This document shows, piece by piece, positions 1 to 7,633 of a stretch of 7,756 bases of DNA. The notes below the pieces were generated by a model. The model made no database searches. It worked only from the letters and a program-made list of their open reading frames with translations, and was not told the origin of the DNA. Position numbers and translations under genes: made by a program. The DNA lies in NCBI GenBank assembly GCA_025998355.1, contig BNVV01000061.1, positions 1-7,756 of the forward strand, written 5' to 3'. The DNA is from Endomicrobiia bacterium. Lineage in GTDB: Bacteria; Elusimicrobiota; Endomicrobiia; Endomicrobiales; Endomicrobiaceae. The stretch's first letter is position 1; every line of letters begins with the position of its first letter.

Positions 1-378
1 TTCGGACAACTAACGCGGAGTCTTTAACACTGGATTTACTTTTAAGTCTTAAGTCTTTTGATCCTTTGTTTCGCGTTTTTTGTGACCTTTCTTTGAATTA
101 TATGTATCACATTAAAACTTTATTTGCAAGCCTTTGTATCTCACAACGTTGAATTTGACTTTTGTTAAGAAAGACAGTGGATCGTACATACTAAAACTTT
201 ATCTGTTAAATCTTTGTAGGATCTTGTATCAAATTTTGTCACAATAACAAAAACAAAAAAGTTGTTAAATATCTACTACGTGACATTTGCGTAAGATTTG
301 TACGGCTTCAAAGCTCTTAAACCTTAAAAAGTTTCTTTAAATCCTTTAAATCAATCCCTTAAAAAACAACCCAATTTG
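1..378. other. Gene-poor left edge, no identified gene
   Basis: I cannot assign a function to this AT-rich stretch. The plus strand is open from the window edge (base 3) to a TGA at 150-152, giving 49 codons of a leucine-rich peptide that includes SLTLDLLLSLKSFDPLFRVF. This could be the end of a gene that starts outside the window, but I do not recognise it, and a 49-codon open frame can occur by chance. After 152 every frame is broken by stops. Two short stretches resemble each other loosely (around 113-140 and 192-225, both with AAAACTTTAT then CTTTGTA). No promoter, RNA gene or convincing repeat array is visible. Confidence 0.4.
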
Positions 379-431
379 GATTGTGTAAAGTCCCTTTGGT
401 AAAATAAAAACAAAGGCAACTTTACACAATC
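379..431 (-). terminator. Long stem-loop, probable Rho-independent terminator of the decayed minus-strand gene
   Basis: A perfect 13-bp inverted repeat, GATTGTGTAAAGT at 379-391 and ACTTTACACAATC at 419-431, encloses a second perfect 6-bp pair, CCTTTG at 393-398 and CAAAGG at 411-416, around an AT-rich loop of about 12 nt. The result is a 19-bp stem with a small internal bulge. Read on the minus strand it covers the stop codon of the neighbouring pseudogene (TAA at 422-424). About 12 nt after the stem comes a T-rich run (minus-strand TTTTTT at 361-366). A terminator for that gene is the simplest reading, but the T-run is further from the stem than usual, so a transposable repeat or a regulatory palindrome is also possible. 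Confidence 0.5.
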
Positions 432-847
432 AGTTCATCCAGTTCATCAATCTGTTTCCACTGCTCCCACTTGACAATCTGAATATATCTCTTTGTCTGT
501 CTTGGCGCTTTTTCTTTTTCTGCACAACCAGTCGATTCATTTGCTTTTGTTCATATGCAGTATTCCTAGCAAAAAGCTCAAGTCAATAGCTTCTTATGCT
601 CATCCAGCCTTGCTCTCTCCACCTTCTCTGCTGCCTTTTCATCAGACAATCCTTTTGAATCCTCTGCCTTATTAGTCAGTGACGGTGATGGTTTTGGTAT
701 AGACTCTAATGTTGGTCTAGACGAAGAATCAGACTCAGGTTCATCTGATACCAGTCCTGATTCTGACTCTGATACTGATGCTGGTATTGGTTCCACCGGT
801 TGTTGTACTGGCTAGCCACTGTATCAAGCGCTTCATCTGATAGTATT
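422..847 (-). pseudogene. Decayed Ser/Glu/Pro-rich protein gene, 3' part, family unknown
   Basis: Reading right to left on the minus strand, protein-like sequence continues across at least three frame changes. The segments in order are ILSDEALDTVA (about 813-846), PVQQPVEPIPASVSESESG leading into a long acidic Ser/Pro-rich stretch (581-811), then SDEKAAEKVERARLDEHKK (about 585-645), a basic stretch with AYEQKQMNRLVVQKKKKRQD (about 490-575), and finally YIQIVKWEQWKQIDELDELIV before TAA at 422-424. The first frame hits TGA at 578-580. The biased acidic linker followed by a charged, helix-prone tail argues for a former real gene. I do not recognise the family. Its 5' part is missing, because the IS5-like element begins at 848, and no clear continuation is seen beyond 1701. 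The lesions plus the insertion make it non-functional. Confidence 0.5.
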
Positions 848-864
848 AGACCTCTTGCATAACT
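848..864 (+). repeat. Left terminal inverted repeat of the IS5-like element
   Basis: AGACCTCTTGCATAACT, preceded by ATT at 845-847. It is identical over all 17 bases to the outer end of the second IS copy at 7634-7650, and differs from the element's own right end only at positions 4 and 9 of the repeat. Confidence 0.8.
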
Positions 865-890
865 AATATATAAAAGTACAATAGAAGTAC

Positions 891-1681
891 TATGAAGCAA
901 AAAGAAAGCAGGCAGGTCAAATGGAATGGATTTAGTATTAATGAAAGTAAAGAAAGAACATTTGATAAAACAAAGGATAGTCGGGAGTAAGAAAAGATAG
1001 GGGGAGTAGGTGAGCAAAAAGAAAATTGAGTATAGAGAATATTGTAGGAATGATGTTTGAGTACTTCAGGCAATACCCGAACATATTGTCACCTGAGACA
1101 TGCAATGTCAGCAAAAGTTGTGGATATAAACATAGGGTATGCATAAGAAGTATTAATGAGTAGTGGGGAATATGCAGATGGGAATAGGTATTGTTAAGGA
1201 AGGTGAGAAGTAGCAGTGATTATGCTAGGATTGATACAAAGACTTCAAAAACAGCAAAAGCAGCAAAGCAAGAAGAAAAAAAGACTACAATAACCGTTGG
1301 TAGTAGTTAAATTAAAGGCGAGCAAATAGTATGCACAGCGATAATAGGACAAGGAACGATTTTAGTTTATTTAAAAAGACGCGGATTTGTGGAAGAAAGA
1401 CAAAAAACAATAAGATACATGGCAGATACGGATTTAGGAGGACTTAGGCAAAATACATACAAACACACTAGTTCTTAAGTAAAAGAGATCAAATAAACAC
1501 CCGCTGACAAAAGAAGATAAGAAGTTCAAACAGGAAGATTTTATCAAATAATTATAGTAGAAAGTAATTATAGTATTTGTTAAAAGATTCAAAACAGTAC
1601 AGAATAGCTATAGACCGCAGAAGACGCTTTGGACTGCGATTTAACTTTGGTTGCAGGTATTTGTTTTGAATTTAATACTTA
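891..1681 (+). pseudogene. IS5-family transposase, multiply frameshifted remnant
   Basis: Recognisable blocks of an IS5-family DDE transposase follow each other in the right order but in different frames and with stops. They are SKERTFDKT (about 945-972), LSIENIVGMMFEYFRQYPN (1026-1082, N-terminal region), SKSCGYK (about 1110-1130), DYAR-ID (about 1218-1238, expected near the first catalytic Asp), GEQIVCTAIIGQG (about 1318-1356), IRYMADTDLGGL (about 1411-1446, expected second catalytic Asp block ADxGYQG), KRSNKHPLTKEDKKFKQE (1483-1536), VKRFKTVQNSYR (about 1579-1614) and RRRFGLRFN (about 1618-1645), then VAGICFEFNT ending in TAA just before the right end. The region normally carrying the catalytic Glu (VxEHV) reads as stops and unrelated residues, so the enzyme is dead. 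The family call rests on remembered motif patterns, not on a database search. Confidence 0.75.
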
Positions 1682-1698
1682 AGTTATGCGAGAGATCT
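1682..1698 (-). repeat. Right terminal inverted repeat of the IS5-like element
   Basis: Read outward-in on the minus strand it is AGATCTCTCGCATAACT, 15 of 17 identical to the left end. ATT at 1699-1701 repeats the ATT at 845-847 and is the probable target-site duplication. Confidence 0.75.
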
Positions 1699-1817
1699 AT
1701 TATTGGTCATTTTTAAAGGAAAAAGGTATGCAGCAGGAAACAGAAGATTTTTATAACAAGTTGATCGCATCTTTGAAACTACAATATTGTGCAACTTAAA
1801 GTGATTTGACTATATCC
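1699..1817. other. Intergenic spacer between IS element and the lpxL-like stop codon
   Basis: This 119-bp spacer contains a 23-codon plus-strand micro-ORF (1730-1801, MQQETEDFYNKLIASLKLQY then CAT and a stop) preceded by a purine-rich AAAGGAAAAAGG that could pass as a ribosome binding site. It may be debris of a former gene; I do not recognise it and do not call it a gene. A 10-bp palindrome ACAATATTGT lies at about 1781-1790. I see no convincing hairpin plus T-run for the minus-strand operon that ends at 1818. Confidence 0.3.
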
Positions 1818-2705
1818 TTAATGACGAGTATTCCACTTGCGATGAAACCAAAACCACTGTTGAGGATATTTACGTACGGCATCTTCGAGTTTCTTTGAGT
1901 AAAAAGTATTAATTATTTCTATATCTTTTTCCTCGTCGCCGGTATTAGGCATCGGAACTTGCGTAAACTCAACTTTCATAACTCCATCGTTTTGTCTTAT
2001 GCCCAAAGCAATGATTATACGGCATTTCGTTCTTAACGCAAAAAGAGCGGCTCCCTTAGGAGTTGAAGCTAAACGTCCAAAAAATGGAACGAAGCATCCC
2101 TGATGACTTGCATCTTGATCAGACAAAATCGCGACAAATTCGTTTCTTTTTAAAGCTTTTAAAACTGCCCTAAACGCCATTCCGTCTCTACTTATAATAT
2201 TAAAACCATGGCGAGTACGTATATCATTCATCATTTTATCTACAAATATATTTGACTGAGACGCAACAACCACAGACATCGGATATATTTTTGAAAAGGC
2301 CAAAGCAGTAAGCTCCCAATTCCCCAAATGAGCAGACATTAAAATGGTTCCCTTTCCTGAAGCATAAGATTGCTCGGCCAGATGTTCGTTTGTACAAACA
2401 AGAAGTTTTTTAATTTCTTCGTCCGTCATGATAGGAAAAAATATAATTTCAACGATAGTTCTCATAAAATTCTTATATACGTTTTTCGCTATGAGTTTTA
2501 TTTCTTTTTGAGATTTTTCGGGAAACGACTGAGTAAGCATTGCTAAAACATGTTTTTTTCTGATTGGAATAAAATAATACACAAATATCGCTATATACTG
2601 ACTAAATTTAACTGAAACTTTAAGAGGAAATAACCTGGTAATAAAAACTACTATATTGAGAGAGATATATTCAATGTAGTTCTGAAAATTTGTTCTTTTA
2701 GCCAT
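1818..2705 (-). CDS. Lipid A late acyltransferase, LpxL/HtrB family
   Basis: The 295-residue product matches the LpxL/HtrB family, inner-membrane enzymes that transfer a secondary fatty acyl chain from acyl-ACP to a lipid A precursor. The N-terminus is hydrophobic (about residues 12-48), which fits membrane anchoring. The catalytic HX4E motif is intact in SAHLGNWELTA (His126, Glu131). Downstream are the family blocks DQDASHQGCFVPFFG (196-210), STPKGAALFALRT (214-226) and the C-terminal PQQWFWFHRKWN (281-292). Length is normal for the family. The ATG at 2705 has AAGGA about 10 nt upstream, inside the end of the DUF362 gene, and only 3 nt separate that gene's stop from this start, so it is the last gene of the operon. 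The exact substrate (lauroyl, myristoyl or other; first or second late step) cannot be read from the sequence, so I give no symbol. Confidence 0.88.
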   Translation of the reverse strand: MAKRTNFQNYIEYISLNIVVFITRLFPLKVSVKFSQYIAIFVYYFIPIRKKHVLAMLTQSFPEKSQKEIKLIAKNVYKNFMRTIVEIIFFPIMTDEEIKKLLVCTNEHLAEQSYASGKGTILMSAHLGNWELTALAFSKIYPMSVVVASQSNIFVDKMMNDIRTRHGFNIISRDGMAFRAVLKALKRNEFVAILSDQDASHQGCFVPFFGRLASTPKGAALFALRTKCRIIIALGIRQNDGVMKVEFTQVPMPNTGDEEKDIEIINTFYSKKLEDAVRKYPQQWFWFHRKWNTRH

Positions 2706-2708
2706 CTG

Positions 2709-3839
2709 TTAACTATCCTTAATAAAAATTTTAGCAAGTATACTTTTTTTAAAGCCGACTGCTTTACTCGGACACATTTCATGGCAACAAAAGCAACTTA
2801 TACACTTTTTTGCATAGACATATGGATGCGCATTGCTTTTATGTCGTATTGCACCAATCGGGCATGCCCTTATGCAAAGCATACATTTTACACACATTTT
2901 TTTATTTATATCTACTTTCATCCATAACAATTTACCTAAAATGCGTACTATAAACCTAGGAAGCAAATCTAATTTTCTTAAATTCGGAAATCTAAAATTC
3001 TTAAAATTAAAATTTTTTGACGGTTCCCCAGCAAGTTCAATTTTATTAAAGATATCTTTAGTTATTTTCAAATTTTTTAACAAATCACTGTCTGATATAT
3101 TATAATTTAGCTCATTTAACAAGTATGCATCAAGAATAGCAGCATCACTTGAAGCAGCAATTAAATTTGTTTTTCTAATATCCCCAGCACTAGGACCGTT
3201 TCCTTCCATAGACAAAATACCGTCAACAAGAGTAAATCTTATTTTATCTTTAAAAAACAAATAAATTTTTGAAAGAAAATCTGCAAACTCTTTATTTTTA
3301 GATGCATATTTATGATATTCCACTTTCATAAGACCCGGAACGCAACCGTAAAGATTTTTTACACCCGCGGAAAAACTCATCAACATATGAGTTTTTAGCT
3401 TTGGAAGATTAACTATTCCATCACAGTCTAAAACAGCATTTGAAAAATTAACTTTTTTTATATTTTTATCGCCTATATCAAATTCTTTTGAACCTGCAGC
3501 CTCAAAATTGACAAGCTTGACATTTTCTTCTACGCAAATTTTTTCCATTAAAGTAACTTTCCATAAGTTTTTTATATCCCTTATTGCTCCTCCAGGACTA
3601 TCCCCTACAAGAGGCACAGCACCCACTTCTTTTACAAGCCTTATAACAGCTCTTACAATTTCGGGGTGCGTCGTTACGGCTTTAGATGGATCTTTAGGAC
3701 TCAGAAGATTTGGCTTGATAAGAATTCTTTCTGAAGGTCTTACAAAAACAGACACGCCTCCAATAAGATTAACCGCTTCTCGAACAGCATTATCTGCCTT
3801 GCTATAGTCATCACATTTAACAAGACTTATTTTCGTCAT
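2709..3839 (-). CDS. DUF362-domain protein with C-terminal 2x[4Fe-4S] ferredoxin-like module
   Basis: The 376-residue product has an N-terminal DUF362 domain (about 1-290) with typical blocks ILIKPNLLSP (39-48), TTHPEIVRAV (56-65), GDSPGG (79-84) and NLPKLKTHMLMSFSAGVKNL (144-163). The C-terminus has two complete CxxCxxCxxxCP motifs: Cys316/319/322/326 (CVKCMLCIRACP) and Cys346/349/352/356 (CISCFCCHEMCP), each fit to bind a 4Fe-4S cluster. The family is widespread in anaerobes and its biochemical role is not established; electron transfer or a metabolic side reaction is inference only. No signal peptide is visible, so a cytoplasmic location is likely. The start ATG at 3839 overlaps the smc stop as ATGA, with GAGG about 10 nt upstream, which points to translational coupling to smc. 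The gene shows no sign of decay. An oxygen-sensitive cofactor fits an anaerobic host bacterium. Confidence 0.88.
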   Translation of the reverse strand: MTKISLVKCDDYSKADNAVREAVNLIGGVSVFVRPSERILIKPNLLSPKDPSKAVTTHPEIVRAVIRLVKEVGAVPLVGDSPGGAIRDIKNLWKVTLMEKICVEENVKLVNFEAAGSKEFDIGDKNIKKVNFSNAVLDCDGIVNLPKLKTHMLMSFSAGVKNLYGCVPGLMKVEYHKYASKNKEFADFLSKIYLFFKDKIRFTLVDGILSMEGNGPSAGDIRKTNLIAASSDAAILDAYLLNELNYNISDSDLLKNLKITKDIFNKIELAGEPSKNFNFKNFRFPNLRKLDLLPRFIVRILGKLLWMKVDINKKMCVKCMLCIRACPIGAIRHKSNAHPYVYAKKCISCFCCHEMCPSKAVGFKKSILAKIFIKDS

Positions 3840-6800
3840 TGCGCAATAGCCTCATCTTGCTTACTCATCTTTACTGATATTATTTTTGAAACGCCACGCT
3901 CTTCCATTGTAACCCCGTAAAGGATATCAGCCATTTCCATCGTGCGTCTATTATGCGTTACAACCAAAAATTGTGTTTTTGTAGAAAATTCCCTTATCAT
4001 GGCATCGTATCTGCCGACATTTGCATCGTCCAAAGGAGCGTCAACTTCGTCCAAAATACAAAAAGGGGAAGGTTTAACCATAAAAAACGCAAACAATAAA
4101 GCAACAGCAGTTAAAGCCTTTTCCCCTCCTGAACACAGAGAAATATTCTGCAATTTCTTTCCGGGCGGTTGAGCATAAATATCAACGCCGCTTTCAAGTA
4201 AATTATTTTCGTCCGTAAGCATTAAATCTGCTTCTCCGCCACCAAAAAGTTTTCTGTAAAGATCTTTAAAATTTTCTCTGACAATATCAAAAGTTTTTTT
4301 GAAGTTTTCAATGGTAGATTGATTAATTTTCTTTATAACTTCATGCAAATCATCTTTGGCTTTTAATAAATCCTGCTGTTGCGTTAAAAGAAAATTATAT
4401 CTTTGTTCTAATGCGTCGTATTCTTCCTGCGCGGCAAGGTTAACAGAACCTAAAGATTCCATTTTTCTTTTTATCTTGACAATTTCTTCATTATTTACTT
4501 TAACGCCGTCAAAATCGTTTTTAATTTCTTCATAGCTCTTGCCGTATGTTTCTGCAAGTCTCTTTTCCAAATCATTTTTCTGATACTCAAAATTCTTTAA
4601 ATCAACCTGCATAGCATTTACTTCATTATTTAAACCGTCAACTTTACCGCGCAAATCATGCAACTCATTAGTTTTTGCATCTAGGGTATCTTGCAAGATT
4701 TGCTTATTTGTCAAAGAAACTTGTATTTCAGCTTCTTTTTGAGCTTGAGCTTCGTACATTTGCTGTATTTTTAAAGTCTCTGTCCTTTGAGAAGCAAGGA
4801 GAGCTGAAAGCTTTTCATCGCCTTCAACAATTCCACTTTCAGCATGCTGTATCTGCTGTTTTATATTTGCGATATTATCGACAAGATATTGTTGCCCTTT
4901 TTGTTTATTTTCAACCTCAGCCACCTTCTTATCCCAAGTACTTCTTGCATTCATCATCGATGGGGCAATAAGTTCTTCTTCTTTTCTTACAGAAAATATA
5001 TCACTTTCAATAATTTTTAATTCTTCATAAAACTTATTTCCTTCATCCTCATAACCTGCAAGATTTGTTTCAAAAGCAGATATTTCTTCGTTAAAAGAGG
5101 CAATCTCTACGTTTTTAGCAGTTATTTCTTCTTTATGCTTATTTATTTCTTCAGTAATACTTCTTATATAATTTTTTTTCTCTTCAATCTGAGAATGCTT
5201 CCCCTCAATTTGAGTTTTTACTTTTATTGCATCAAACCCAACCCGTTCTTTTTCAAGACGAGAGTTAATTTGAAAATCATTGATTTGATATATTTCGGAT
5301 TGCGTTGAAGAAATGTTTTGTCTAACCTCTTCTGATGCTTCCTGAAGTTTCTTTATCCGTTCTTCAATCAATACGGGCTTTTCAAAAGATATTTTTCCAC
5401 CACCTTGAACAATAACATTCCCATAAATTCTATTTCCAAAAACAAGCGTATTAGAACACACAAAACGAATAATCTTCTCGTCCGTTAAATTATATTTTAG
5501 ATATTTTATCAATTCAGTATAGCCTATGGGTAACCCTATGCCGAAGCTTTGCCAAGAATCTGAAATTTTTTCGACCACTATAAATGAAAGCCTGCTTAAA
5601 CCGTTTTCTTCCAAAAACTTAATAGCTCGCTCCGCTTTCTCCGTTGTGTCGCACACAAGATAATTTAATTTCTCACCAAGCGCTGACGCTACAAGCTCAT
5701 CTTTATCGTCATCGGCATCAATTAAACTGCTTATAGGGCCTCTTGCGACATTTCCCAATCTTAATACAGCTCTTATAGAAGATCTTACTGGGTCATGTTG
5801 ATCAAATTCTTTTAATGTAGCTATACGAGAATCATTAGAAGCAAGAGATTCCTTATACTGCAATAAAAGATTTTCAAAAGTTTTAAGTTTTTCTTCATTT
5901 TCAGAAATAGTTTTGTTTATTTCTTCCTTTTTGGTATCAAGAGAAAGTAATGATTCATTAGCTGCGGCGAGTTCAAATTCAATAAGAACGATTTCCCGAT
6001 TTGTAGGTTCAACATCGTTTTCAAATCTTGTTATTATTCTTTGTAAAGACACCGTATCAGCATCGAGATGTATTTTTGTTTCAGAAAGTTCTGCTTTTAA
6101 ATTAAGCTGTTGTTCTTTTTCGGATTCAAGCCTTGAAAGTTTTGAACGAATTTCATTTTCTCTGGACTCAAATCCAAGAAGTTTAGATTTTATTGAATTA
6201 TACTGCTGTTCTTTTTCTTTATATTCTTTCTCAAGATTCTCCACTTCATAAGCTAAAGACCCGTCATCAGTATTTAAAATTTTAAGCTGCTCTTCCATCT
6301 GAACAACTTTATCTTTATTTATTACAAGCTCCTGCTCAAGCTTTTCCTTTTCAGATTTTATTTCTGCTTGGCGCTGCATAGCATGTTGTATTATTTGATC
6401 AGCTACACCCACTTGCATTTTTATTTCGCTTAAATCCTTGTTTACATTTACATACTGCTCATTCTTTTCATCTAAAGTAAGACGCATATTCTGCATTTCC
6501 ACATCAAGCTGAGCCATAAAAGTATTTGTCGATTCAAATTCTTTTATCTTTGGATCCAGATCCGTTTTTATTCTTGCTATTTCGCTGTCACCGTAAGATA
6601 TGTGCCAAGCTAAAGAAGCAATCTCATAGTTCGCAAGATCTTCTTGATACTTCTTATATTGTTTTGCCTTTTTTGCCGCTATATCCAAAGCTGTTATTTG
6701 CTGTTTATGAATCACAATCGCATCTGATAAACGCGACATGTCTGTATCTATTTTCTCAAGTCTTCTTAACGTCTCTTCTCTTCTCACTTTATATTTAGAT

Positions 6801-7300
6801 ACACCAGCAGCCTCTTCAAAAAGCTCCCTTCTATCTTCGGGATTTGCAGTAGTTAAAAAATCAACTTTACCCTGTTCAATTATTGAATAACCGTCGAAAC
6901 CTATACCAGTATCTAAAAACATATCTCTTATGTCTTTAAGTCTACACTGCGTTTTATTAATAAAATATTCGCTCTCTCCGCTTCTAAACAATCTTCTTGT
7001 CACAATAACTTCAGAATAATCTATGGGCAATACATTTTTTGAGTTATCAAAAGTAAGCGAAACCTCTGCCATTCCAGTAGTAGATCTTGTCTGAGTGCCT
7101 CCAAATATAACTTCCTGCATATTTGAACTTCTCATTGACCCCGCCCTCTGCTCGCCAAGGCACCAACGTATAGAGTCAGATATATTCGACTTACCGCATC
7201 CATTAGGACCAACAATACCAGAGATTCCCGGTTCAAAATCCAATATTGTTCTGTCGGCAAACGATTTAAAACCACATATTTCTACTTTCTTTAAATGCAT
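3836..7300 (-). CDS. smc: Chromosome segregation/condensation ATPase SMC
   Basis: This full-length SMC protein (1154 residues, within the usual bacterial range) forms the condensin-like complex with ScpA/ScpB that compacts and separates sister chromosomes; neither partner gene is in the window. The N-terminal ATPase half has Walker A GPNGCGKSN (31-39) and the Q-loop block GYSIIEQGKVD (Gln143). A long charged coiled coil (about 170-500) leads to the hinge (about 515-640, starting GPISSLIDADDDKDELVASA with ALGEKLNYLV), then a second coiled coil (about 640-1000). The C-terminal half has signature LCSGGEKALTA (1055-1065), Walker B FCILDEVDAPLDD (1080-1092, Asp1084, Glu1085) and H-loop His1116. 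The signature has Cys where Leu is common just before SGGE. AAGGA lies about 10 nt upstream of the ATG at 7300. This is the first gene of the operon, and its stop overlaps the next start by 4 nt. Confidence 0.97.
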   Translation of the reverse strand: MHLKKVEICGFKSFADRTILDFEPGISGIVGPNGCGKSNISDSIRWCLGEQRAGSMRSSNMQEVIFGGTQTRSTTGMAEVSLTFDNSKNVLPIDYSEVIVTRRLFRSGESEYFINKTQCRLKDIRDMFLDTGIGFDGYSIIEQGKVDFLTTANPEDRRELFEEAAGVSKYKVRREETLRRLEKIDTDMSRLSDAIVIHKQQITALDIAAKKAKQYKKYQEDLANYEIASLAWHISYGDSEIARIKTDLDPKIKEFESTNTFMAQLDVEMQNMRLTLDEKNEQYVNVNKDLSEIKMQVGVADQIIQHAMQRQAEIKSEKEKLEQELVINKDKVVQMEEQLKILNTDDGSLAYEVENLEKEYKEKEQQYNSIKSKLLGFESRENEIRSKLSRLESEKEQQLNLKAELSETKIHLDADTVSLQRIITRFENDVEPTNREIVLIEFELAAANESLLSLDTKKEEINKTISENEEKLKTFENLLLQYKESLASNDSRIATLKEFDQHDPVRSSIRAVLRLGNVARGPISSLIDADDDKDELVASALGEKLNYLVCDTTEKAERAIKFLEENGLSRLSFIVVEKISDSWQSFGIGLPIGYTELIKYLKYNLTDEKIIRFVCSNTLVFGNRIYGNVIVQGGGKISFEKPVLIEERIKKLQEASEEVRQNISSTQSEIYQINDFQINSRLEKERVGFDAIKVKTQIEGKHSQIEEKKNYIRSITEEINKHKEEITAKNVEIASFNEEISAFETNLAGYEDEGNKFYEELKIIESDIFSVRKEEELIAPSMMNARSTWDKKVAEVENKQKGQQYLVDNIANIKQQIQHAESGIVEGDEKLSALLASQRTETLKIQQMYEAQAQKEAEIQVSLTNKQILQDTLDAKTNELHDLRGKVDGLNNEVNAMQVDLKNFEYQKNDLEKRLAETYGKSYEEIKNDFDGVKVNNEEIVKIKRKMESLGSVNLAAQEEYDALEQRYNFLLTQQQDLLKAKDDLHEVIKKINQSTIENFKKTFDIVRENFKDLYRKLFGGGEADLMLTDENNLLESGVDIYAQPPGKKLQNISLCSGGEKALTAVALLFAFFMVKPSPFCILDEVDAPLDDANVGRYDAMIREFSTKTQFLVVTHNRRTMEMADILYGVTMEERGVSKIISVKMSKQDEAIAQ

Positions 7301-7633
7301 TATATTATTTTCCTTATAAAAGAATCTTTTTAGCTATTAACTAGGCCCCCCCGAGGTTTTTTCTCTTAGTAATACGCATTTACTTGGTTCTGTTTCTAAA
7401 ATAATACTGCCGTTTTGTTTCAAACATTTCGCCGTAAAAATAACACAGCACACTCAAAAAAACAAAGACACATCGACAGCGATTTGCTTTTGGTTTCTAG
7501 ATAAACCATGGGATTGTTCTGGTTTTAGTTAAACAAAAACCTCAAGAGTCCCACTCTCCACCGAAAAATATCATCTTAGCTTTCTCTATTAACTGTTTGT
7601 TAAAAAATATATTTAAATGTACTCTCTAACATT
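7301..7633. other. Gene-poor region upstream of smc, with possible coding debris
   Basis: This stretch must hold the smc operon promoter, but I see no confident one. The best weak candidate on the minus strand is TTGTTT, 17 nt, TATTTT, ending near 7438. One minus-strand frame from 7570 to 7337 has only two internal stops (TAA 7529-7531, TGA 7454-7456) and ends with GSIILETEPSKCVLLREK followed by TSGGPS, then TAA at 7337-7339 and TAG. The tail faintly recalls the argininosuccinate lyase C-terminus (P..(S/C)V..R...GG), but the upstream part does not fit, so this is only a hint. A small hairpin AGAGT-GGG-ACTCT lies near 7545-7557. Another frame is about equally open, so decay of an old gene is possible, not shown. 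Confidence 0.3.

Larger units (their letters stand above)
848..1698 (+). mobile_element. Degenerate IS5-family insertion sequence, both ends present
   Basis: This 851-bp element has terminal inverted repeats. The left end AGACCTCTTGCATAACT (848-864) matches the reverse complement of the right end (1682-1698) at 15 of 17 positions. ATT is present immediately outside both ends (845-847 and 1699-1701), which fits a 3-bp target duplication of A-N-T type, as known for one subgroup of IS5-family elements. The length is also typical of the small IS5-family groups. The interior carries a plus-strand transposase pseudogene. The element sits inside or at the edge of the decayed gene at 422-847. A second, partial copy in the opposite orientation starts at 7634. 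The exact outer boundary could shift by a base or two. Confidence 0.8.

Noticed and set aside
493..675. Plus-strand 60-codon open frame
   Set aside because: It is antisense to the decayed acidic gene, whose minus-strand reading is far more protein-like.
706..1144. Overlapping minus-strand open frames of 68-103 codons
   Set aside because: They lie antisense to the transposase remnant or run across the IS border at 848, and have hydrophobic low-information composition, so they are shadows.
2833..7319. Several plus-strand open frames of 74-112 codons opposite the DUF362 and smc genes
   Set aside because: They are antisense shadows of strongly supported coding sequence, with no recognisable domains of their own.
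7535..7560. tRNA-like piece (GGGACTCTTGAG resembling an anticodon arm)
   Set aside because: The opposite stem strand does not pair, and there is no T-arm, D-arm or acceptor stem around it.
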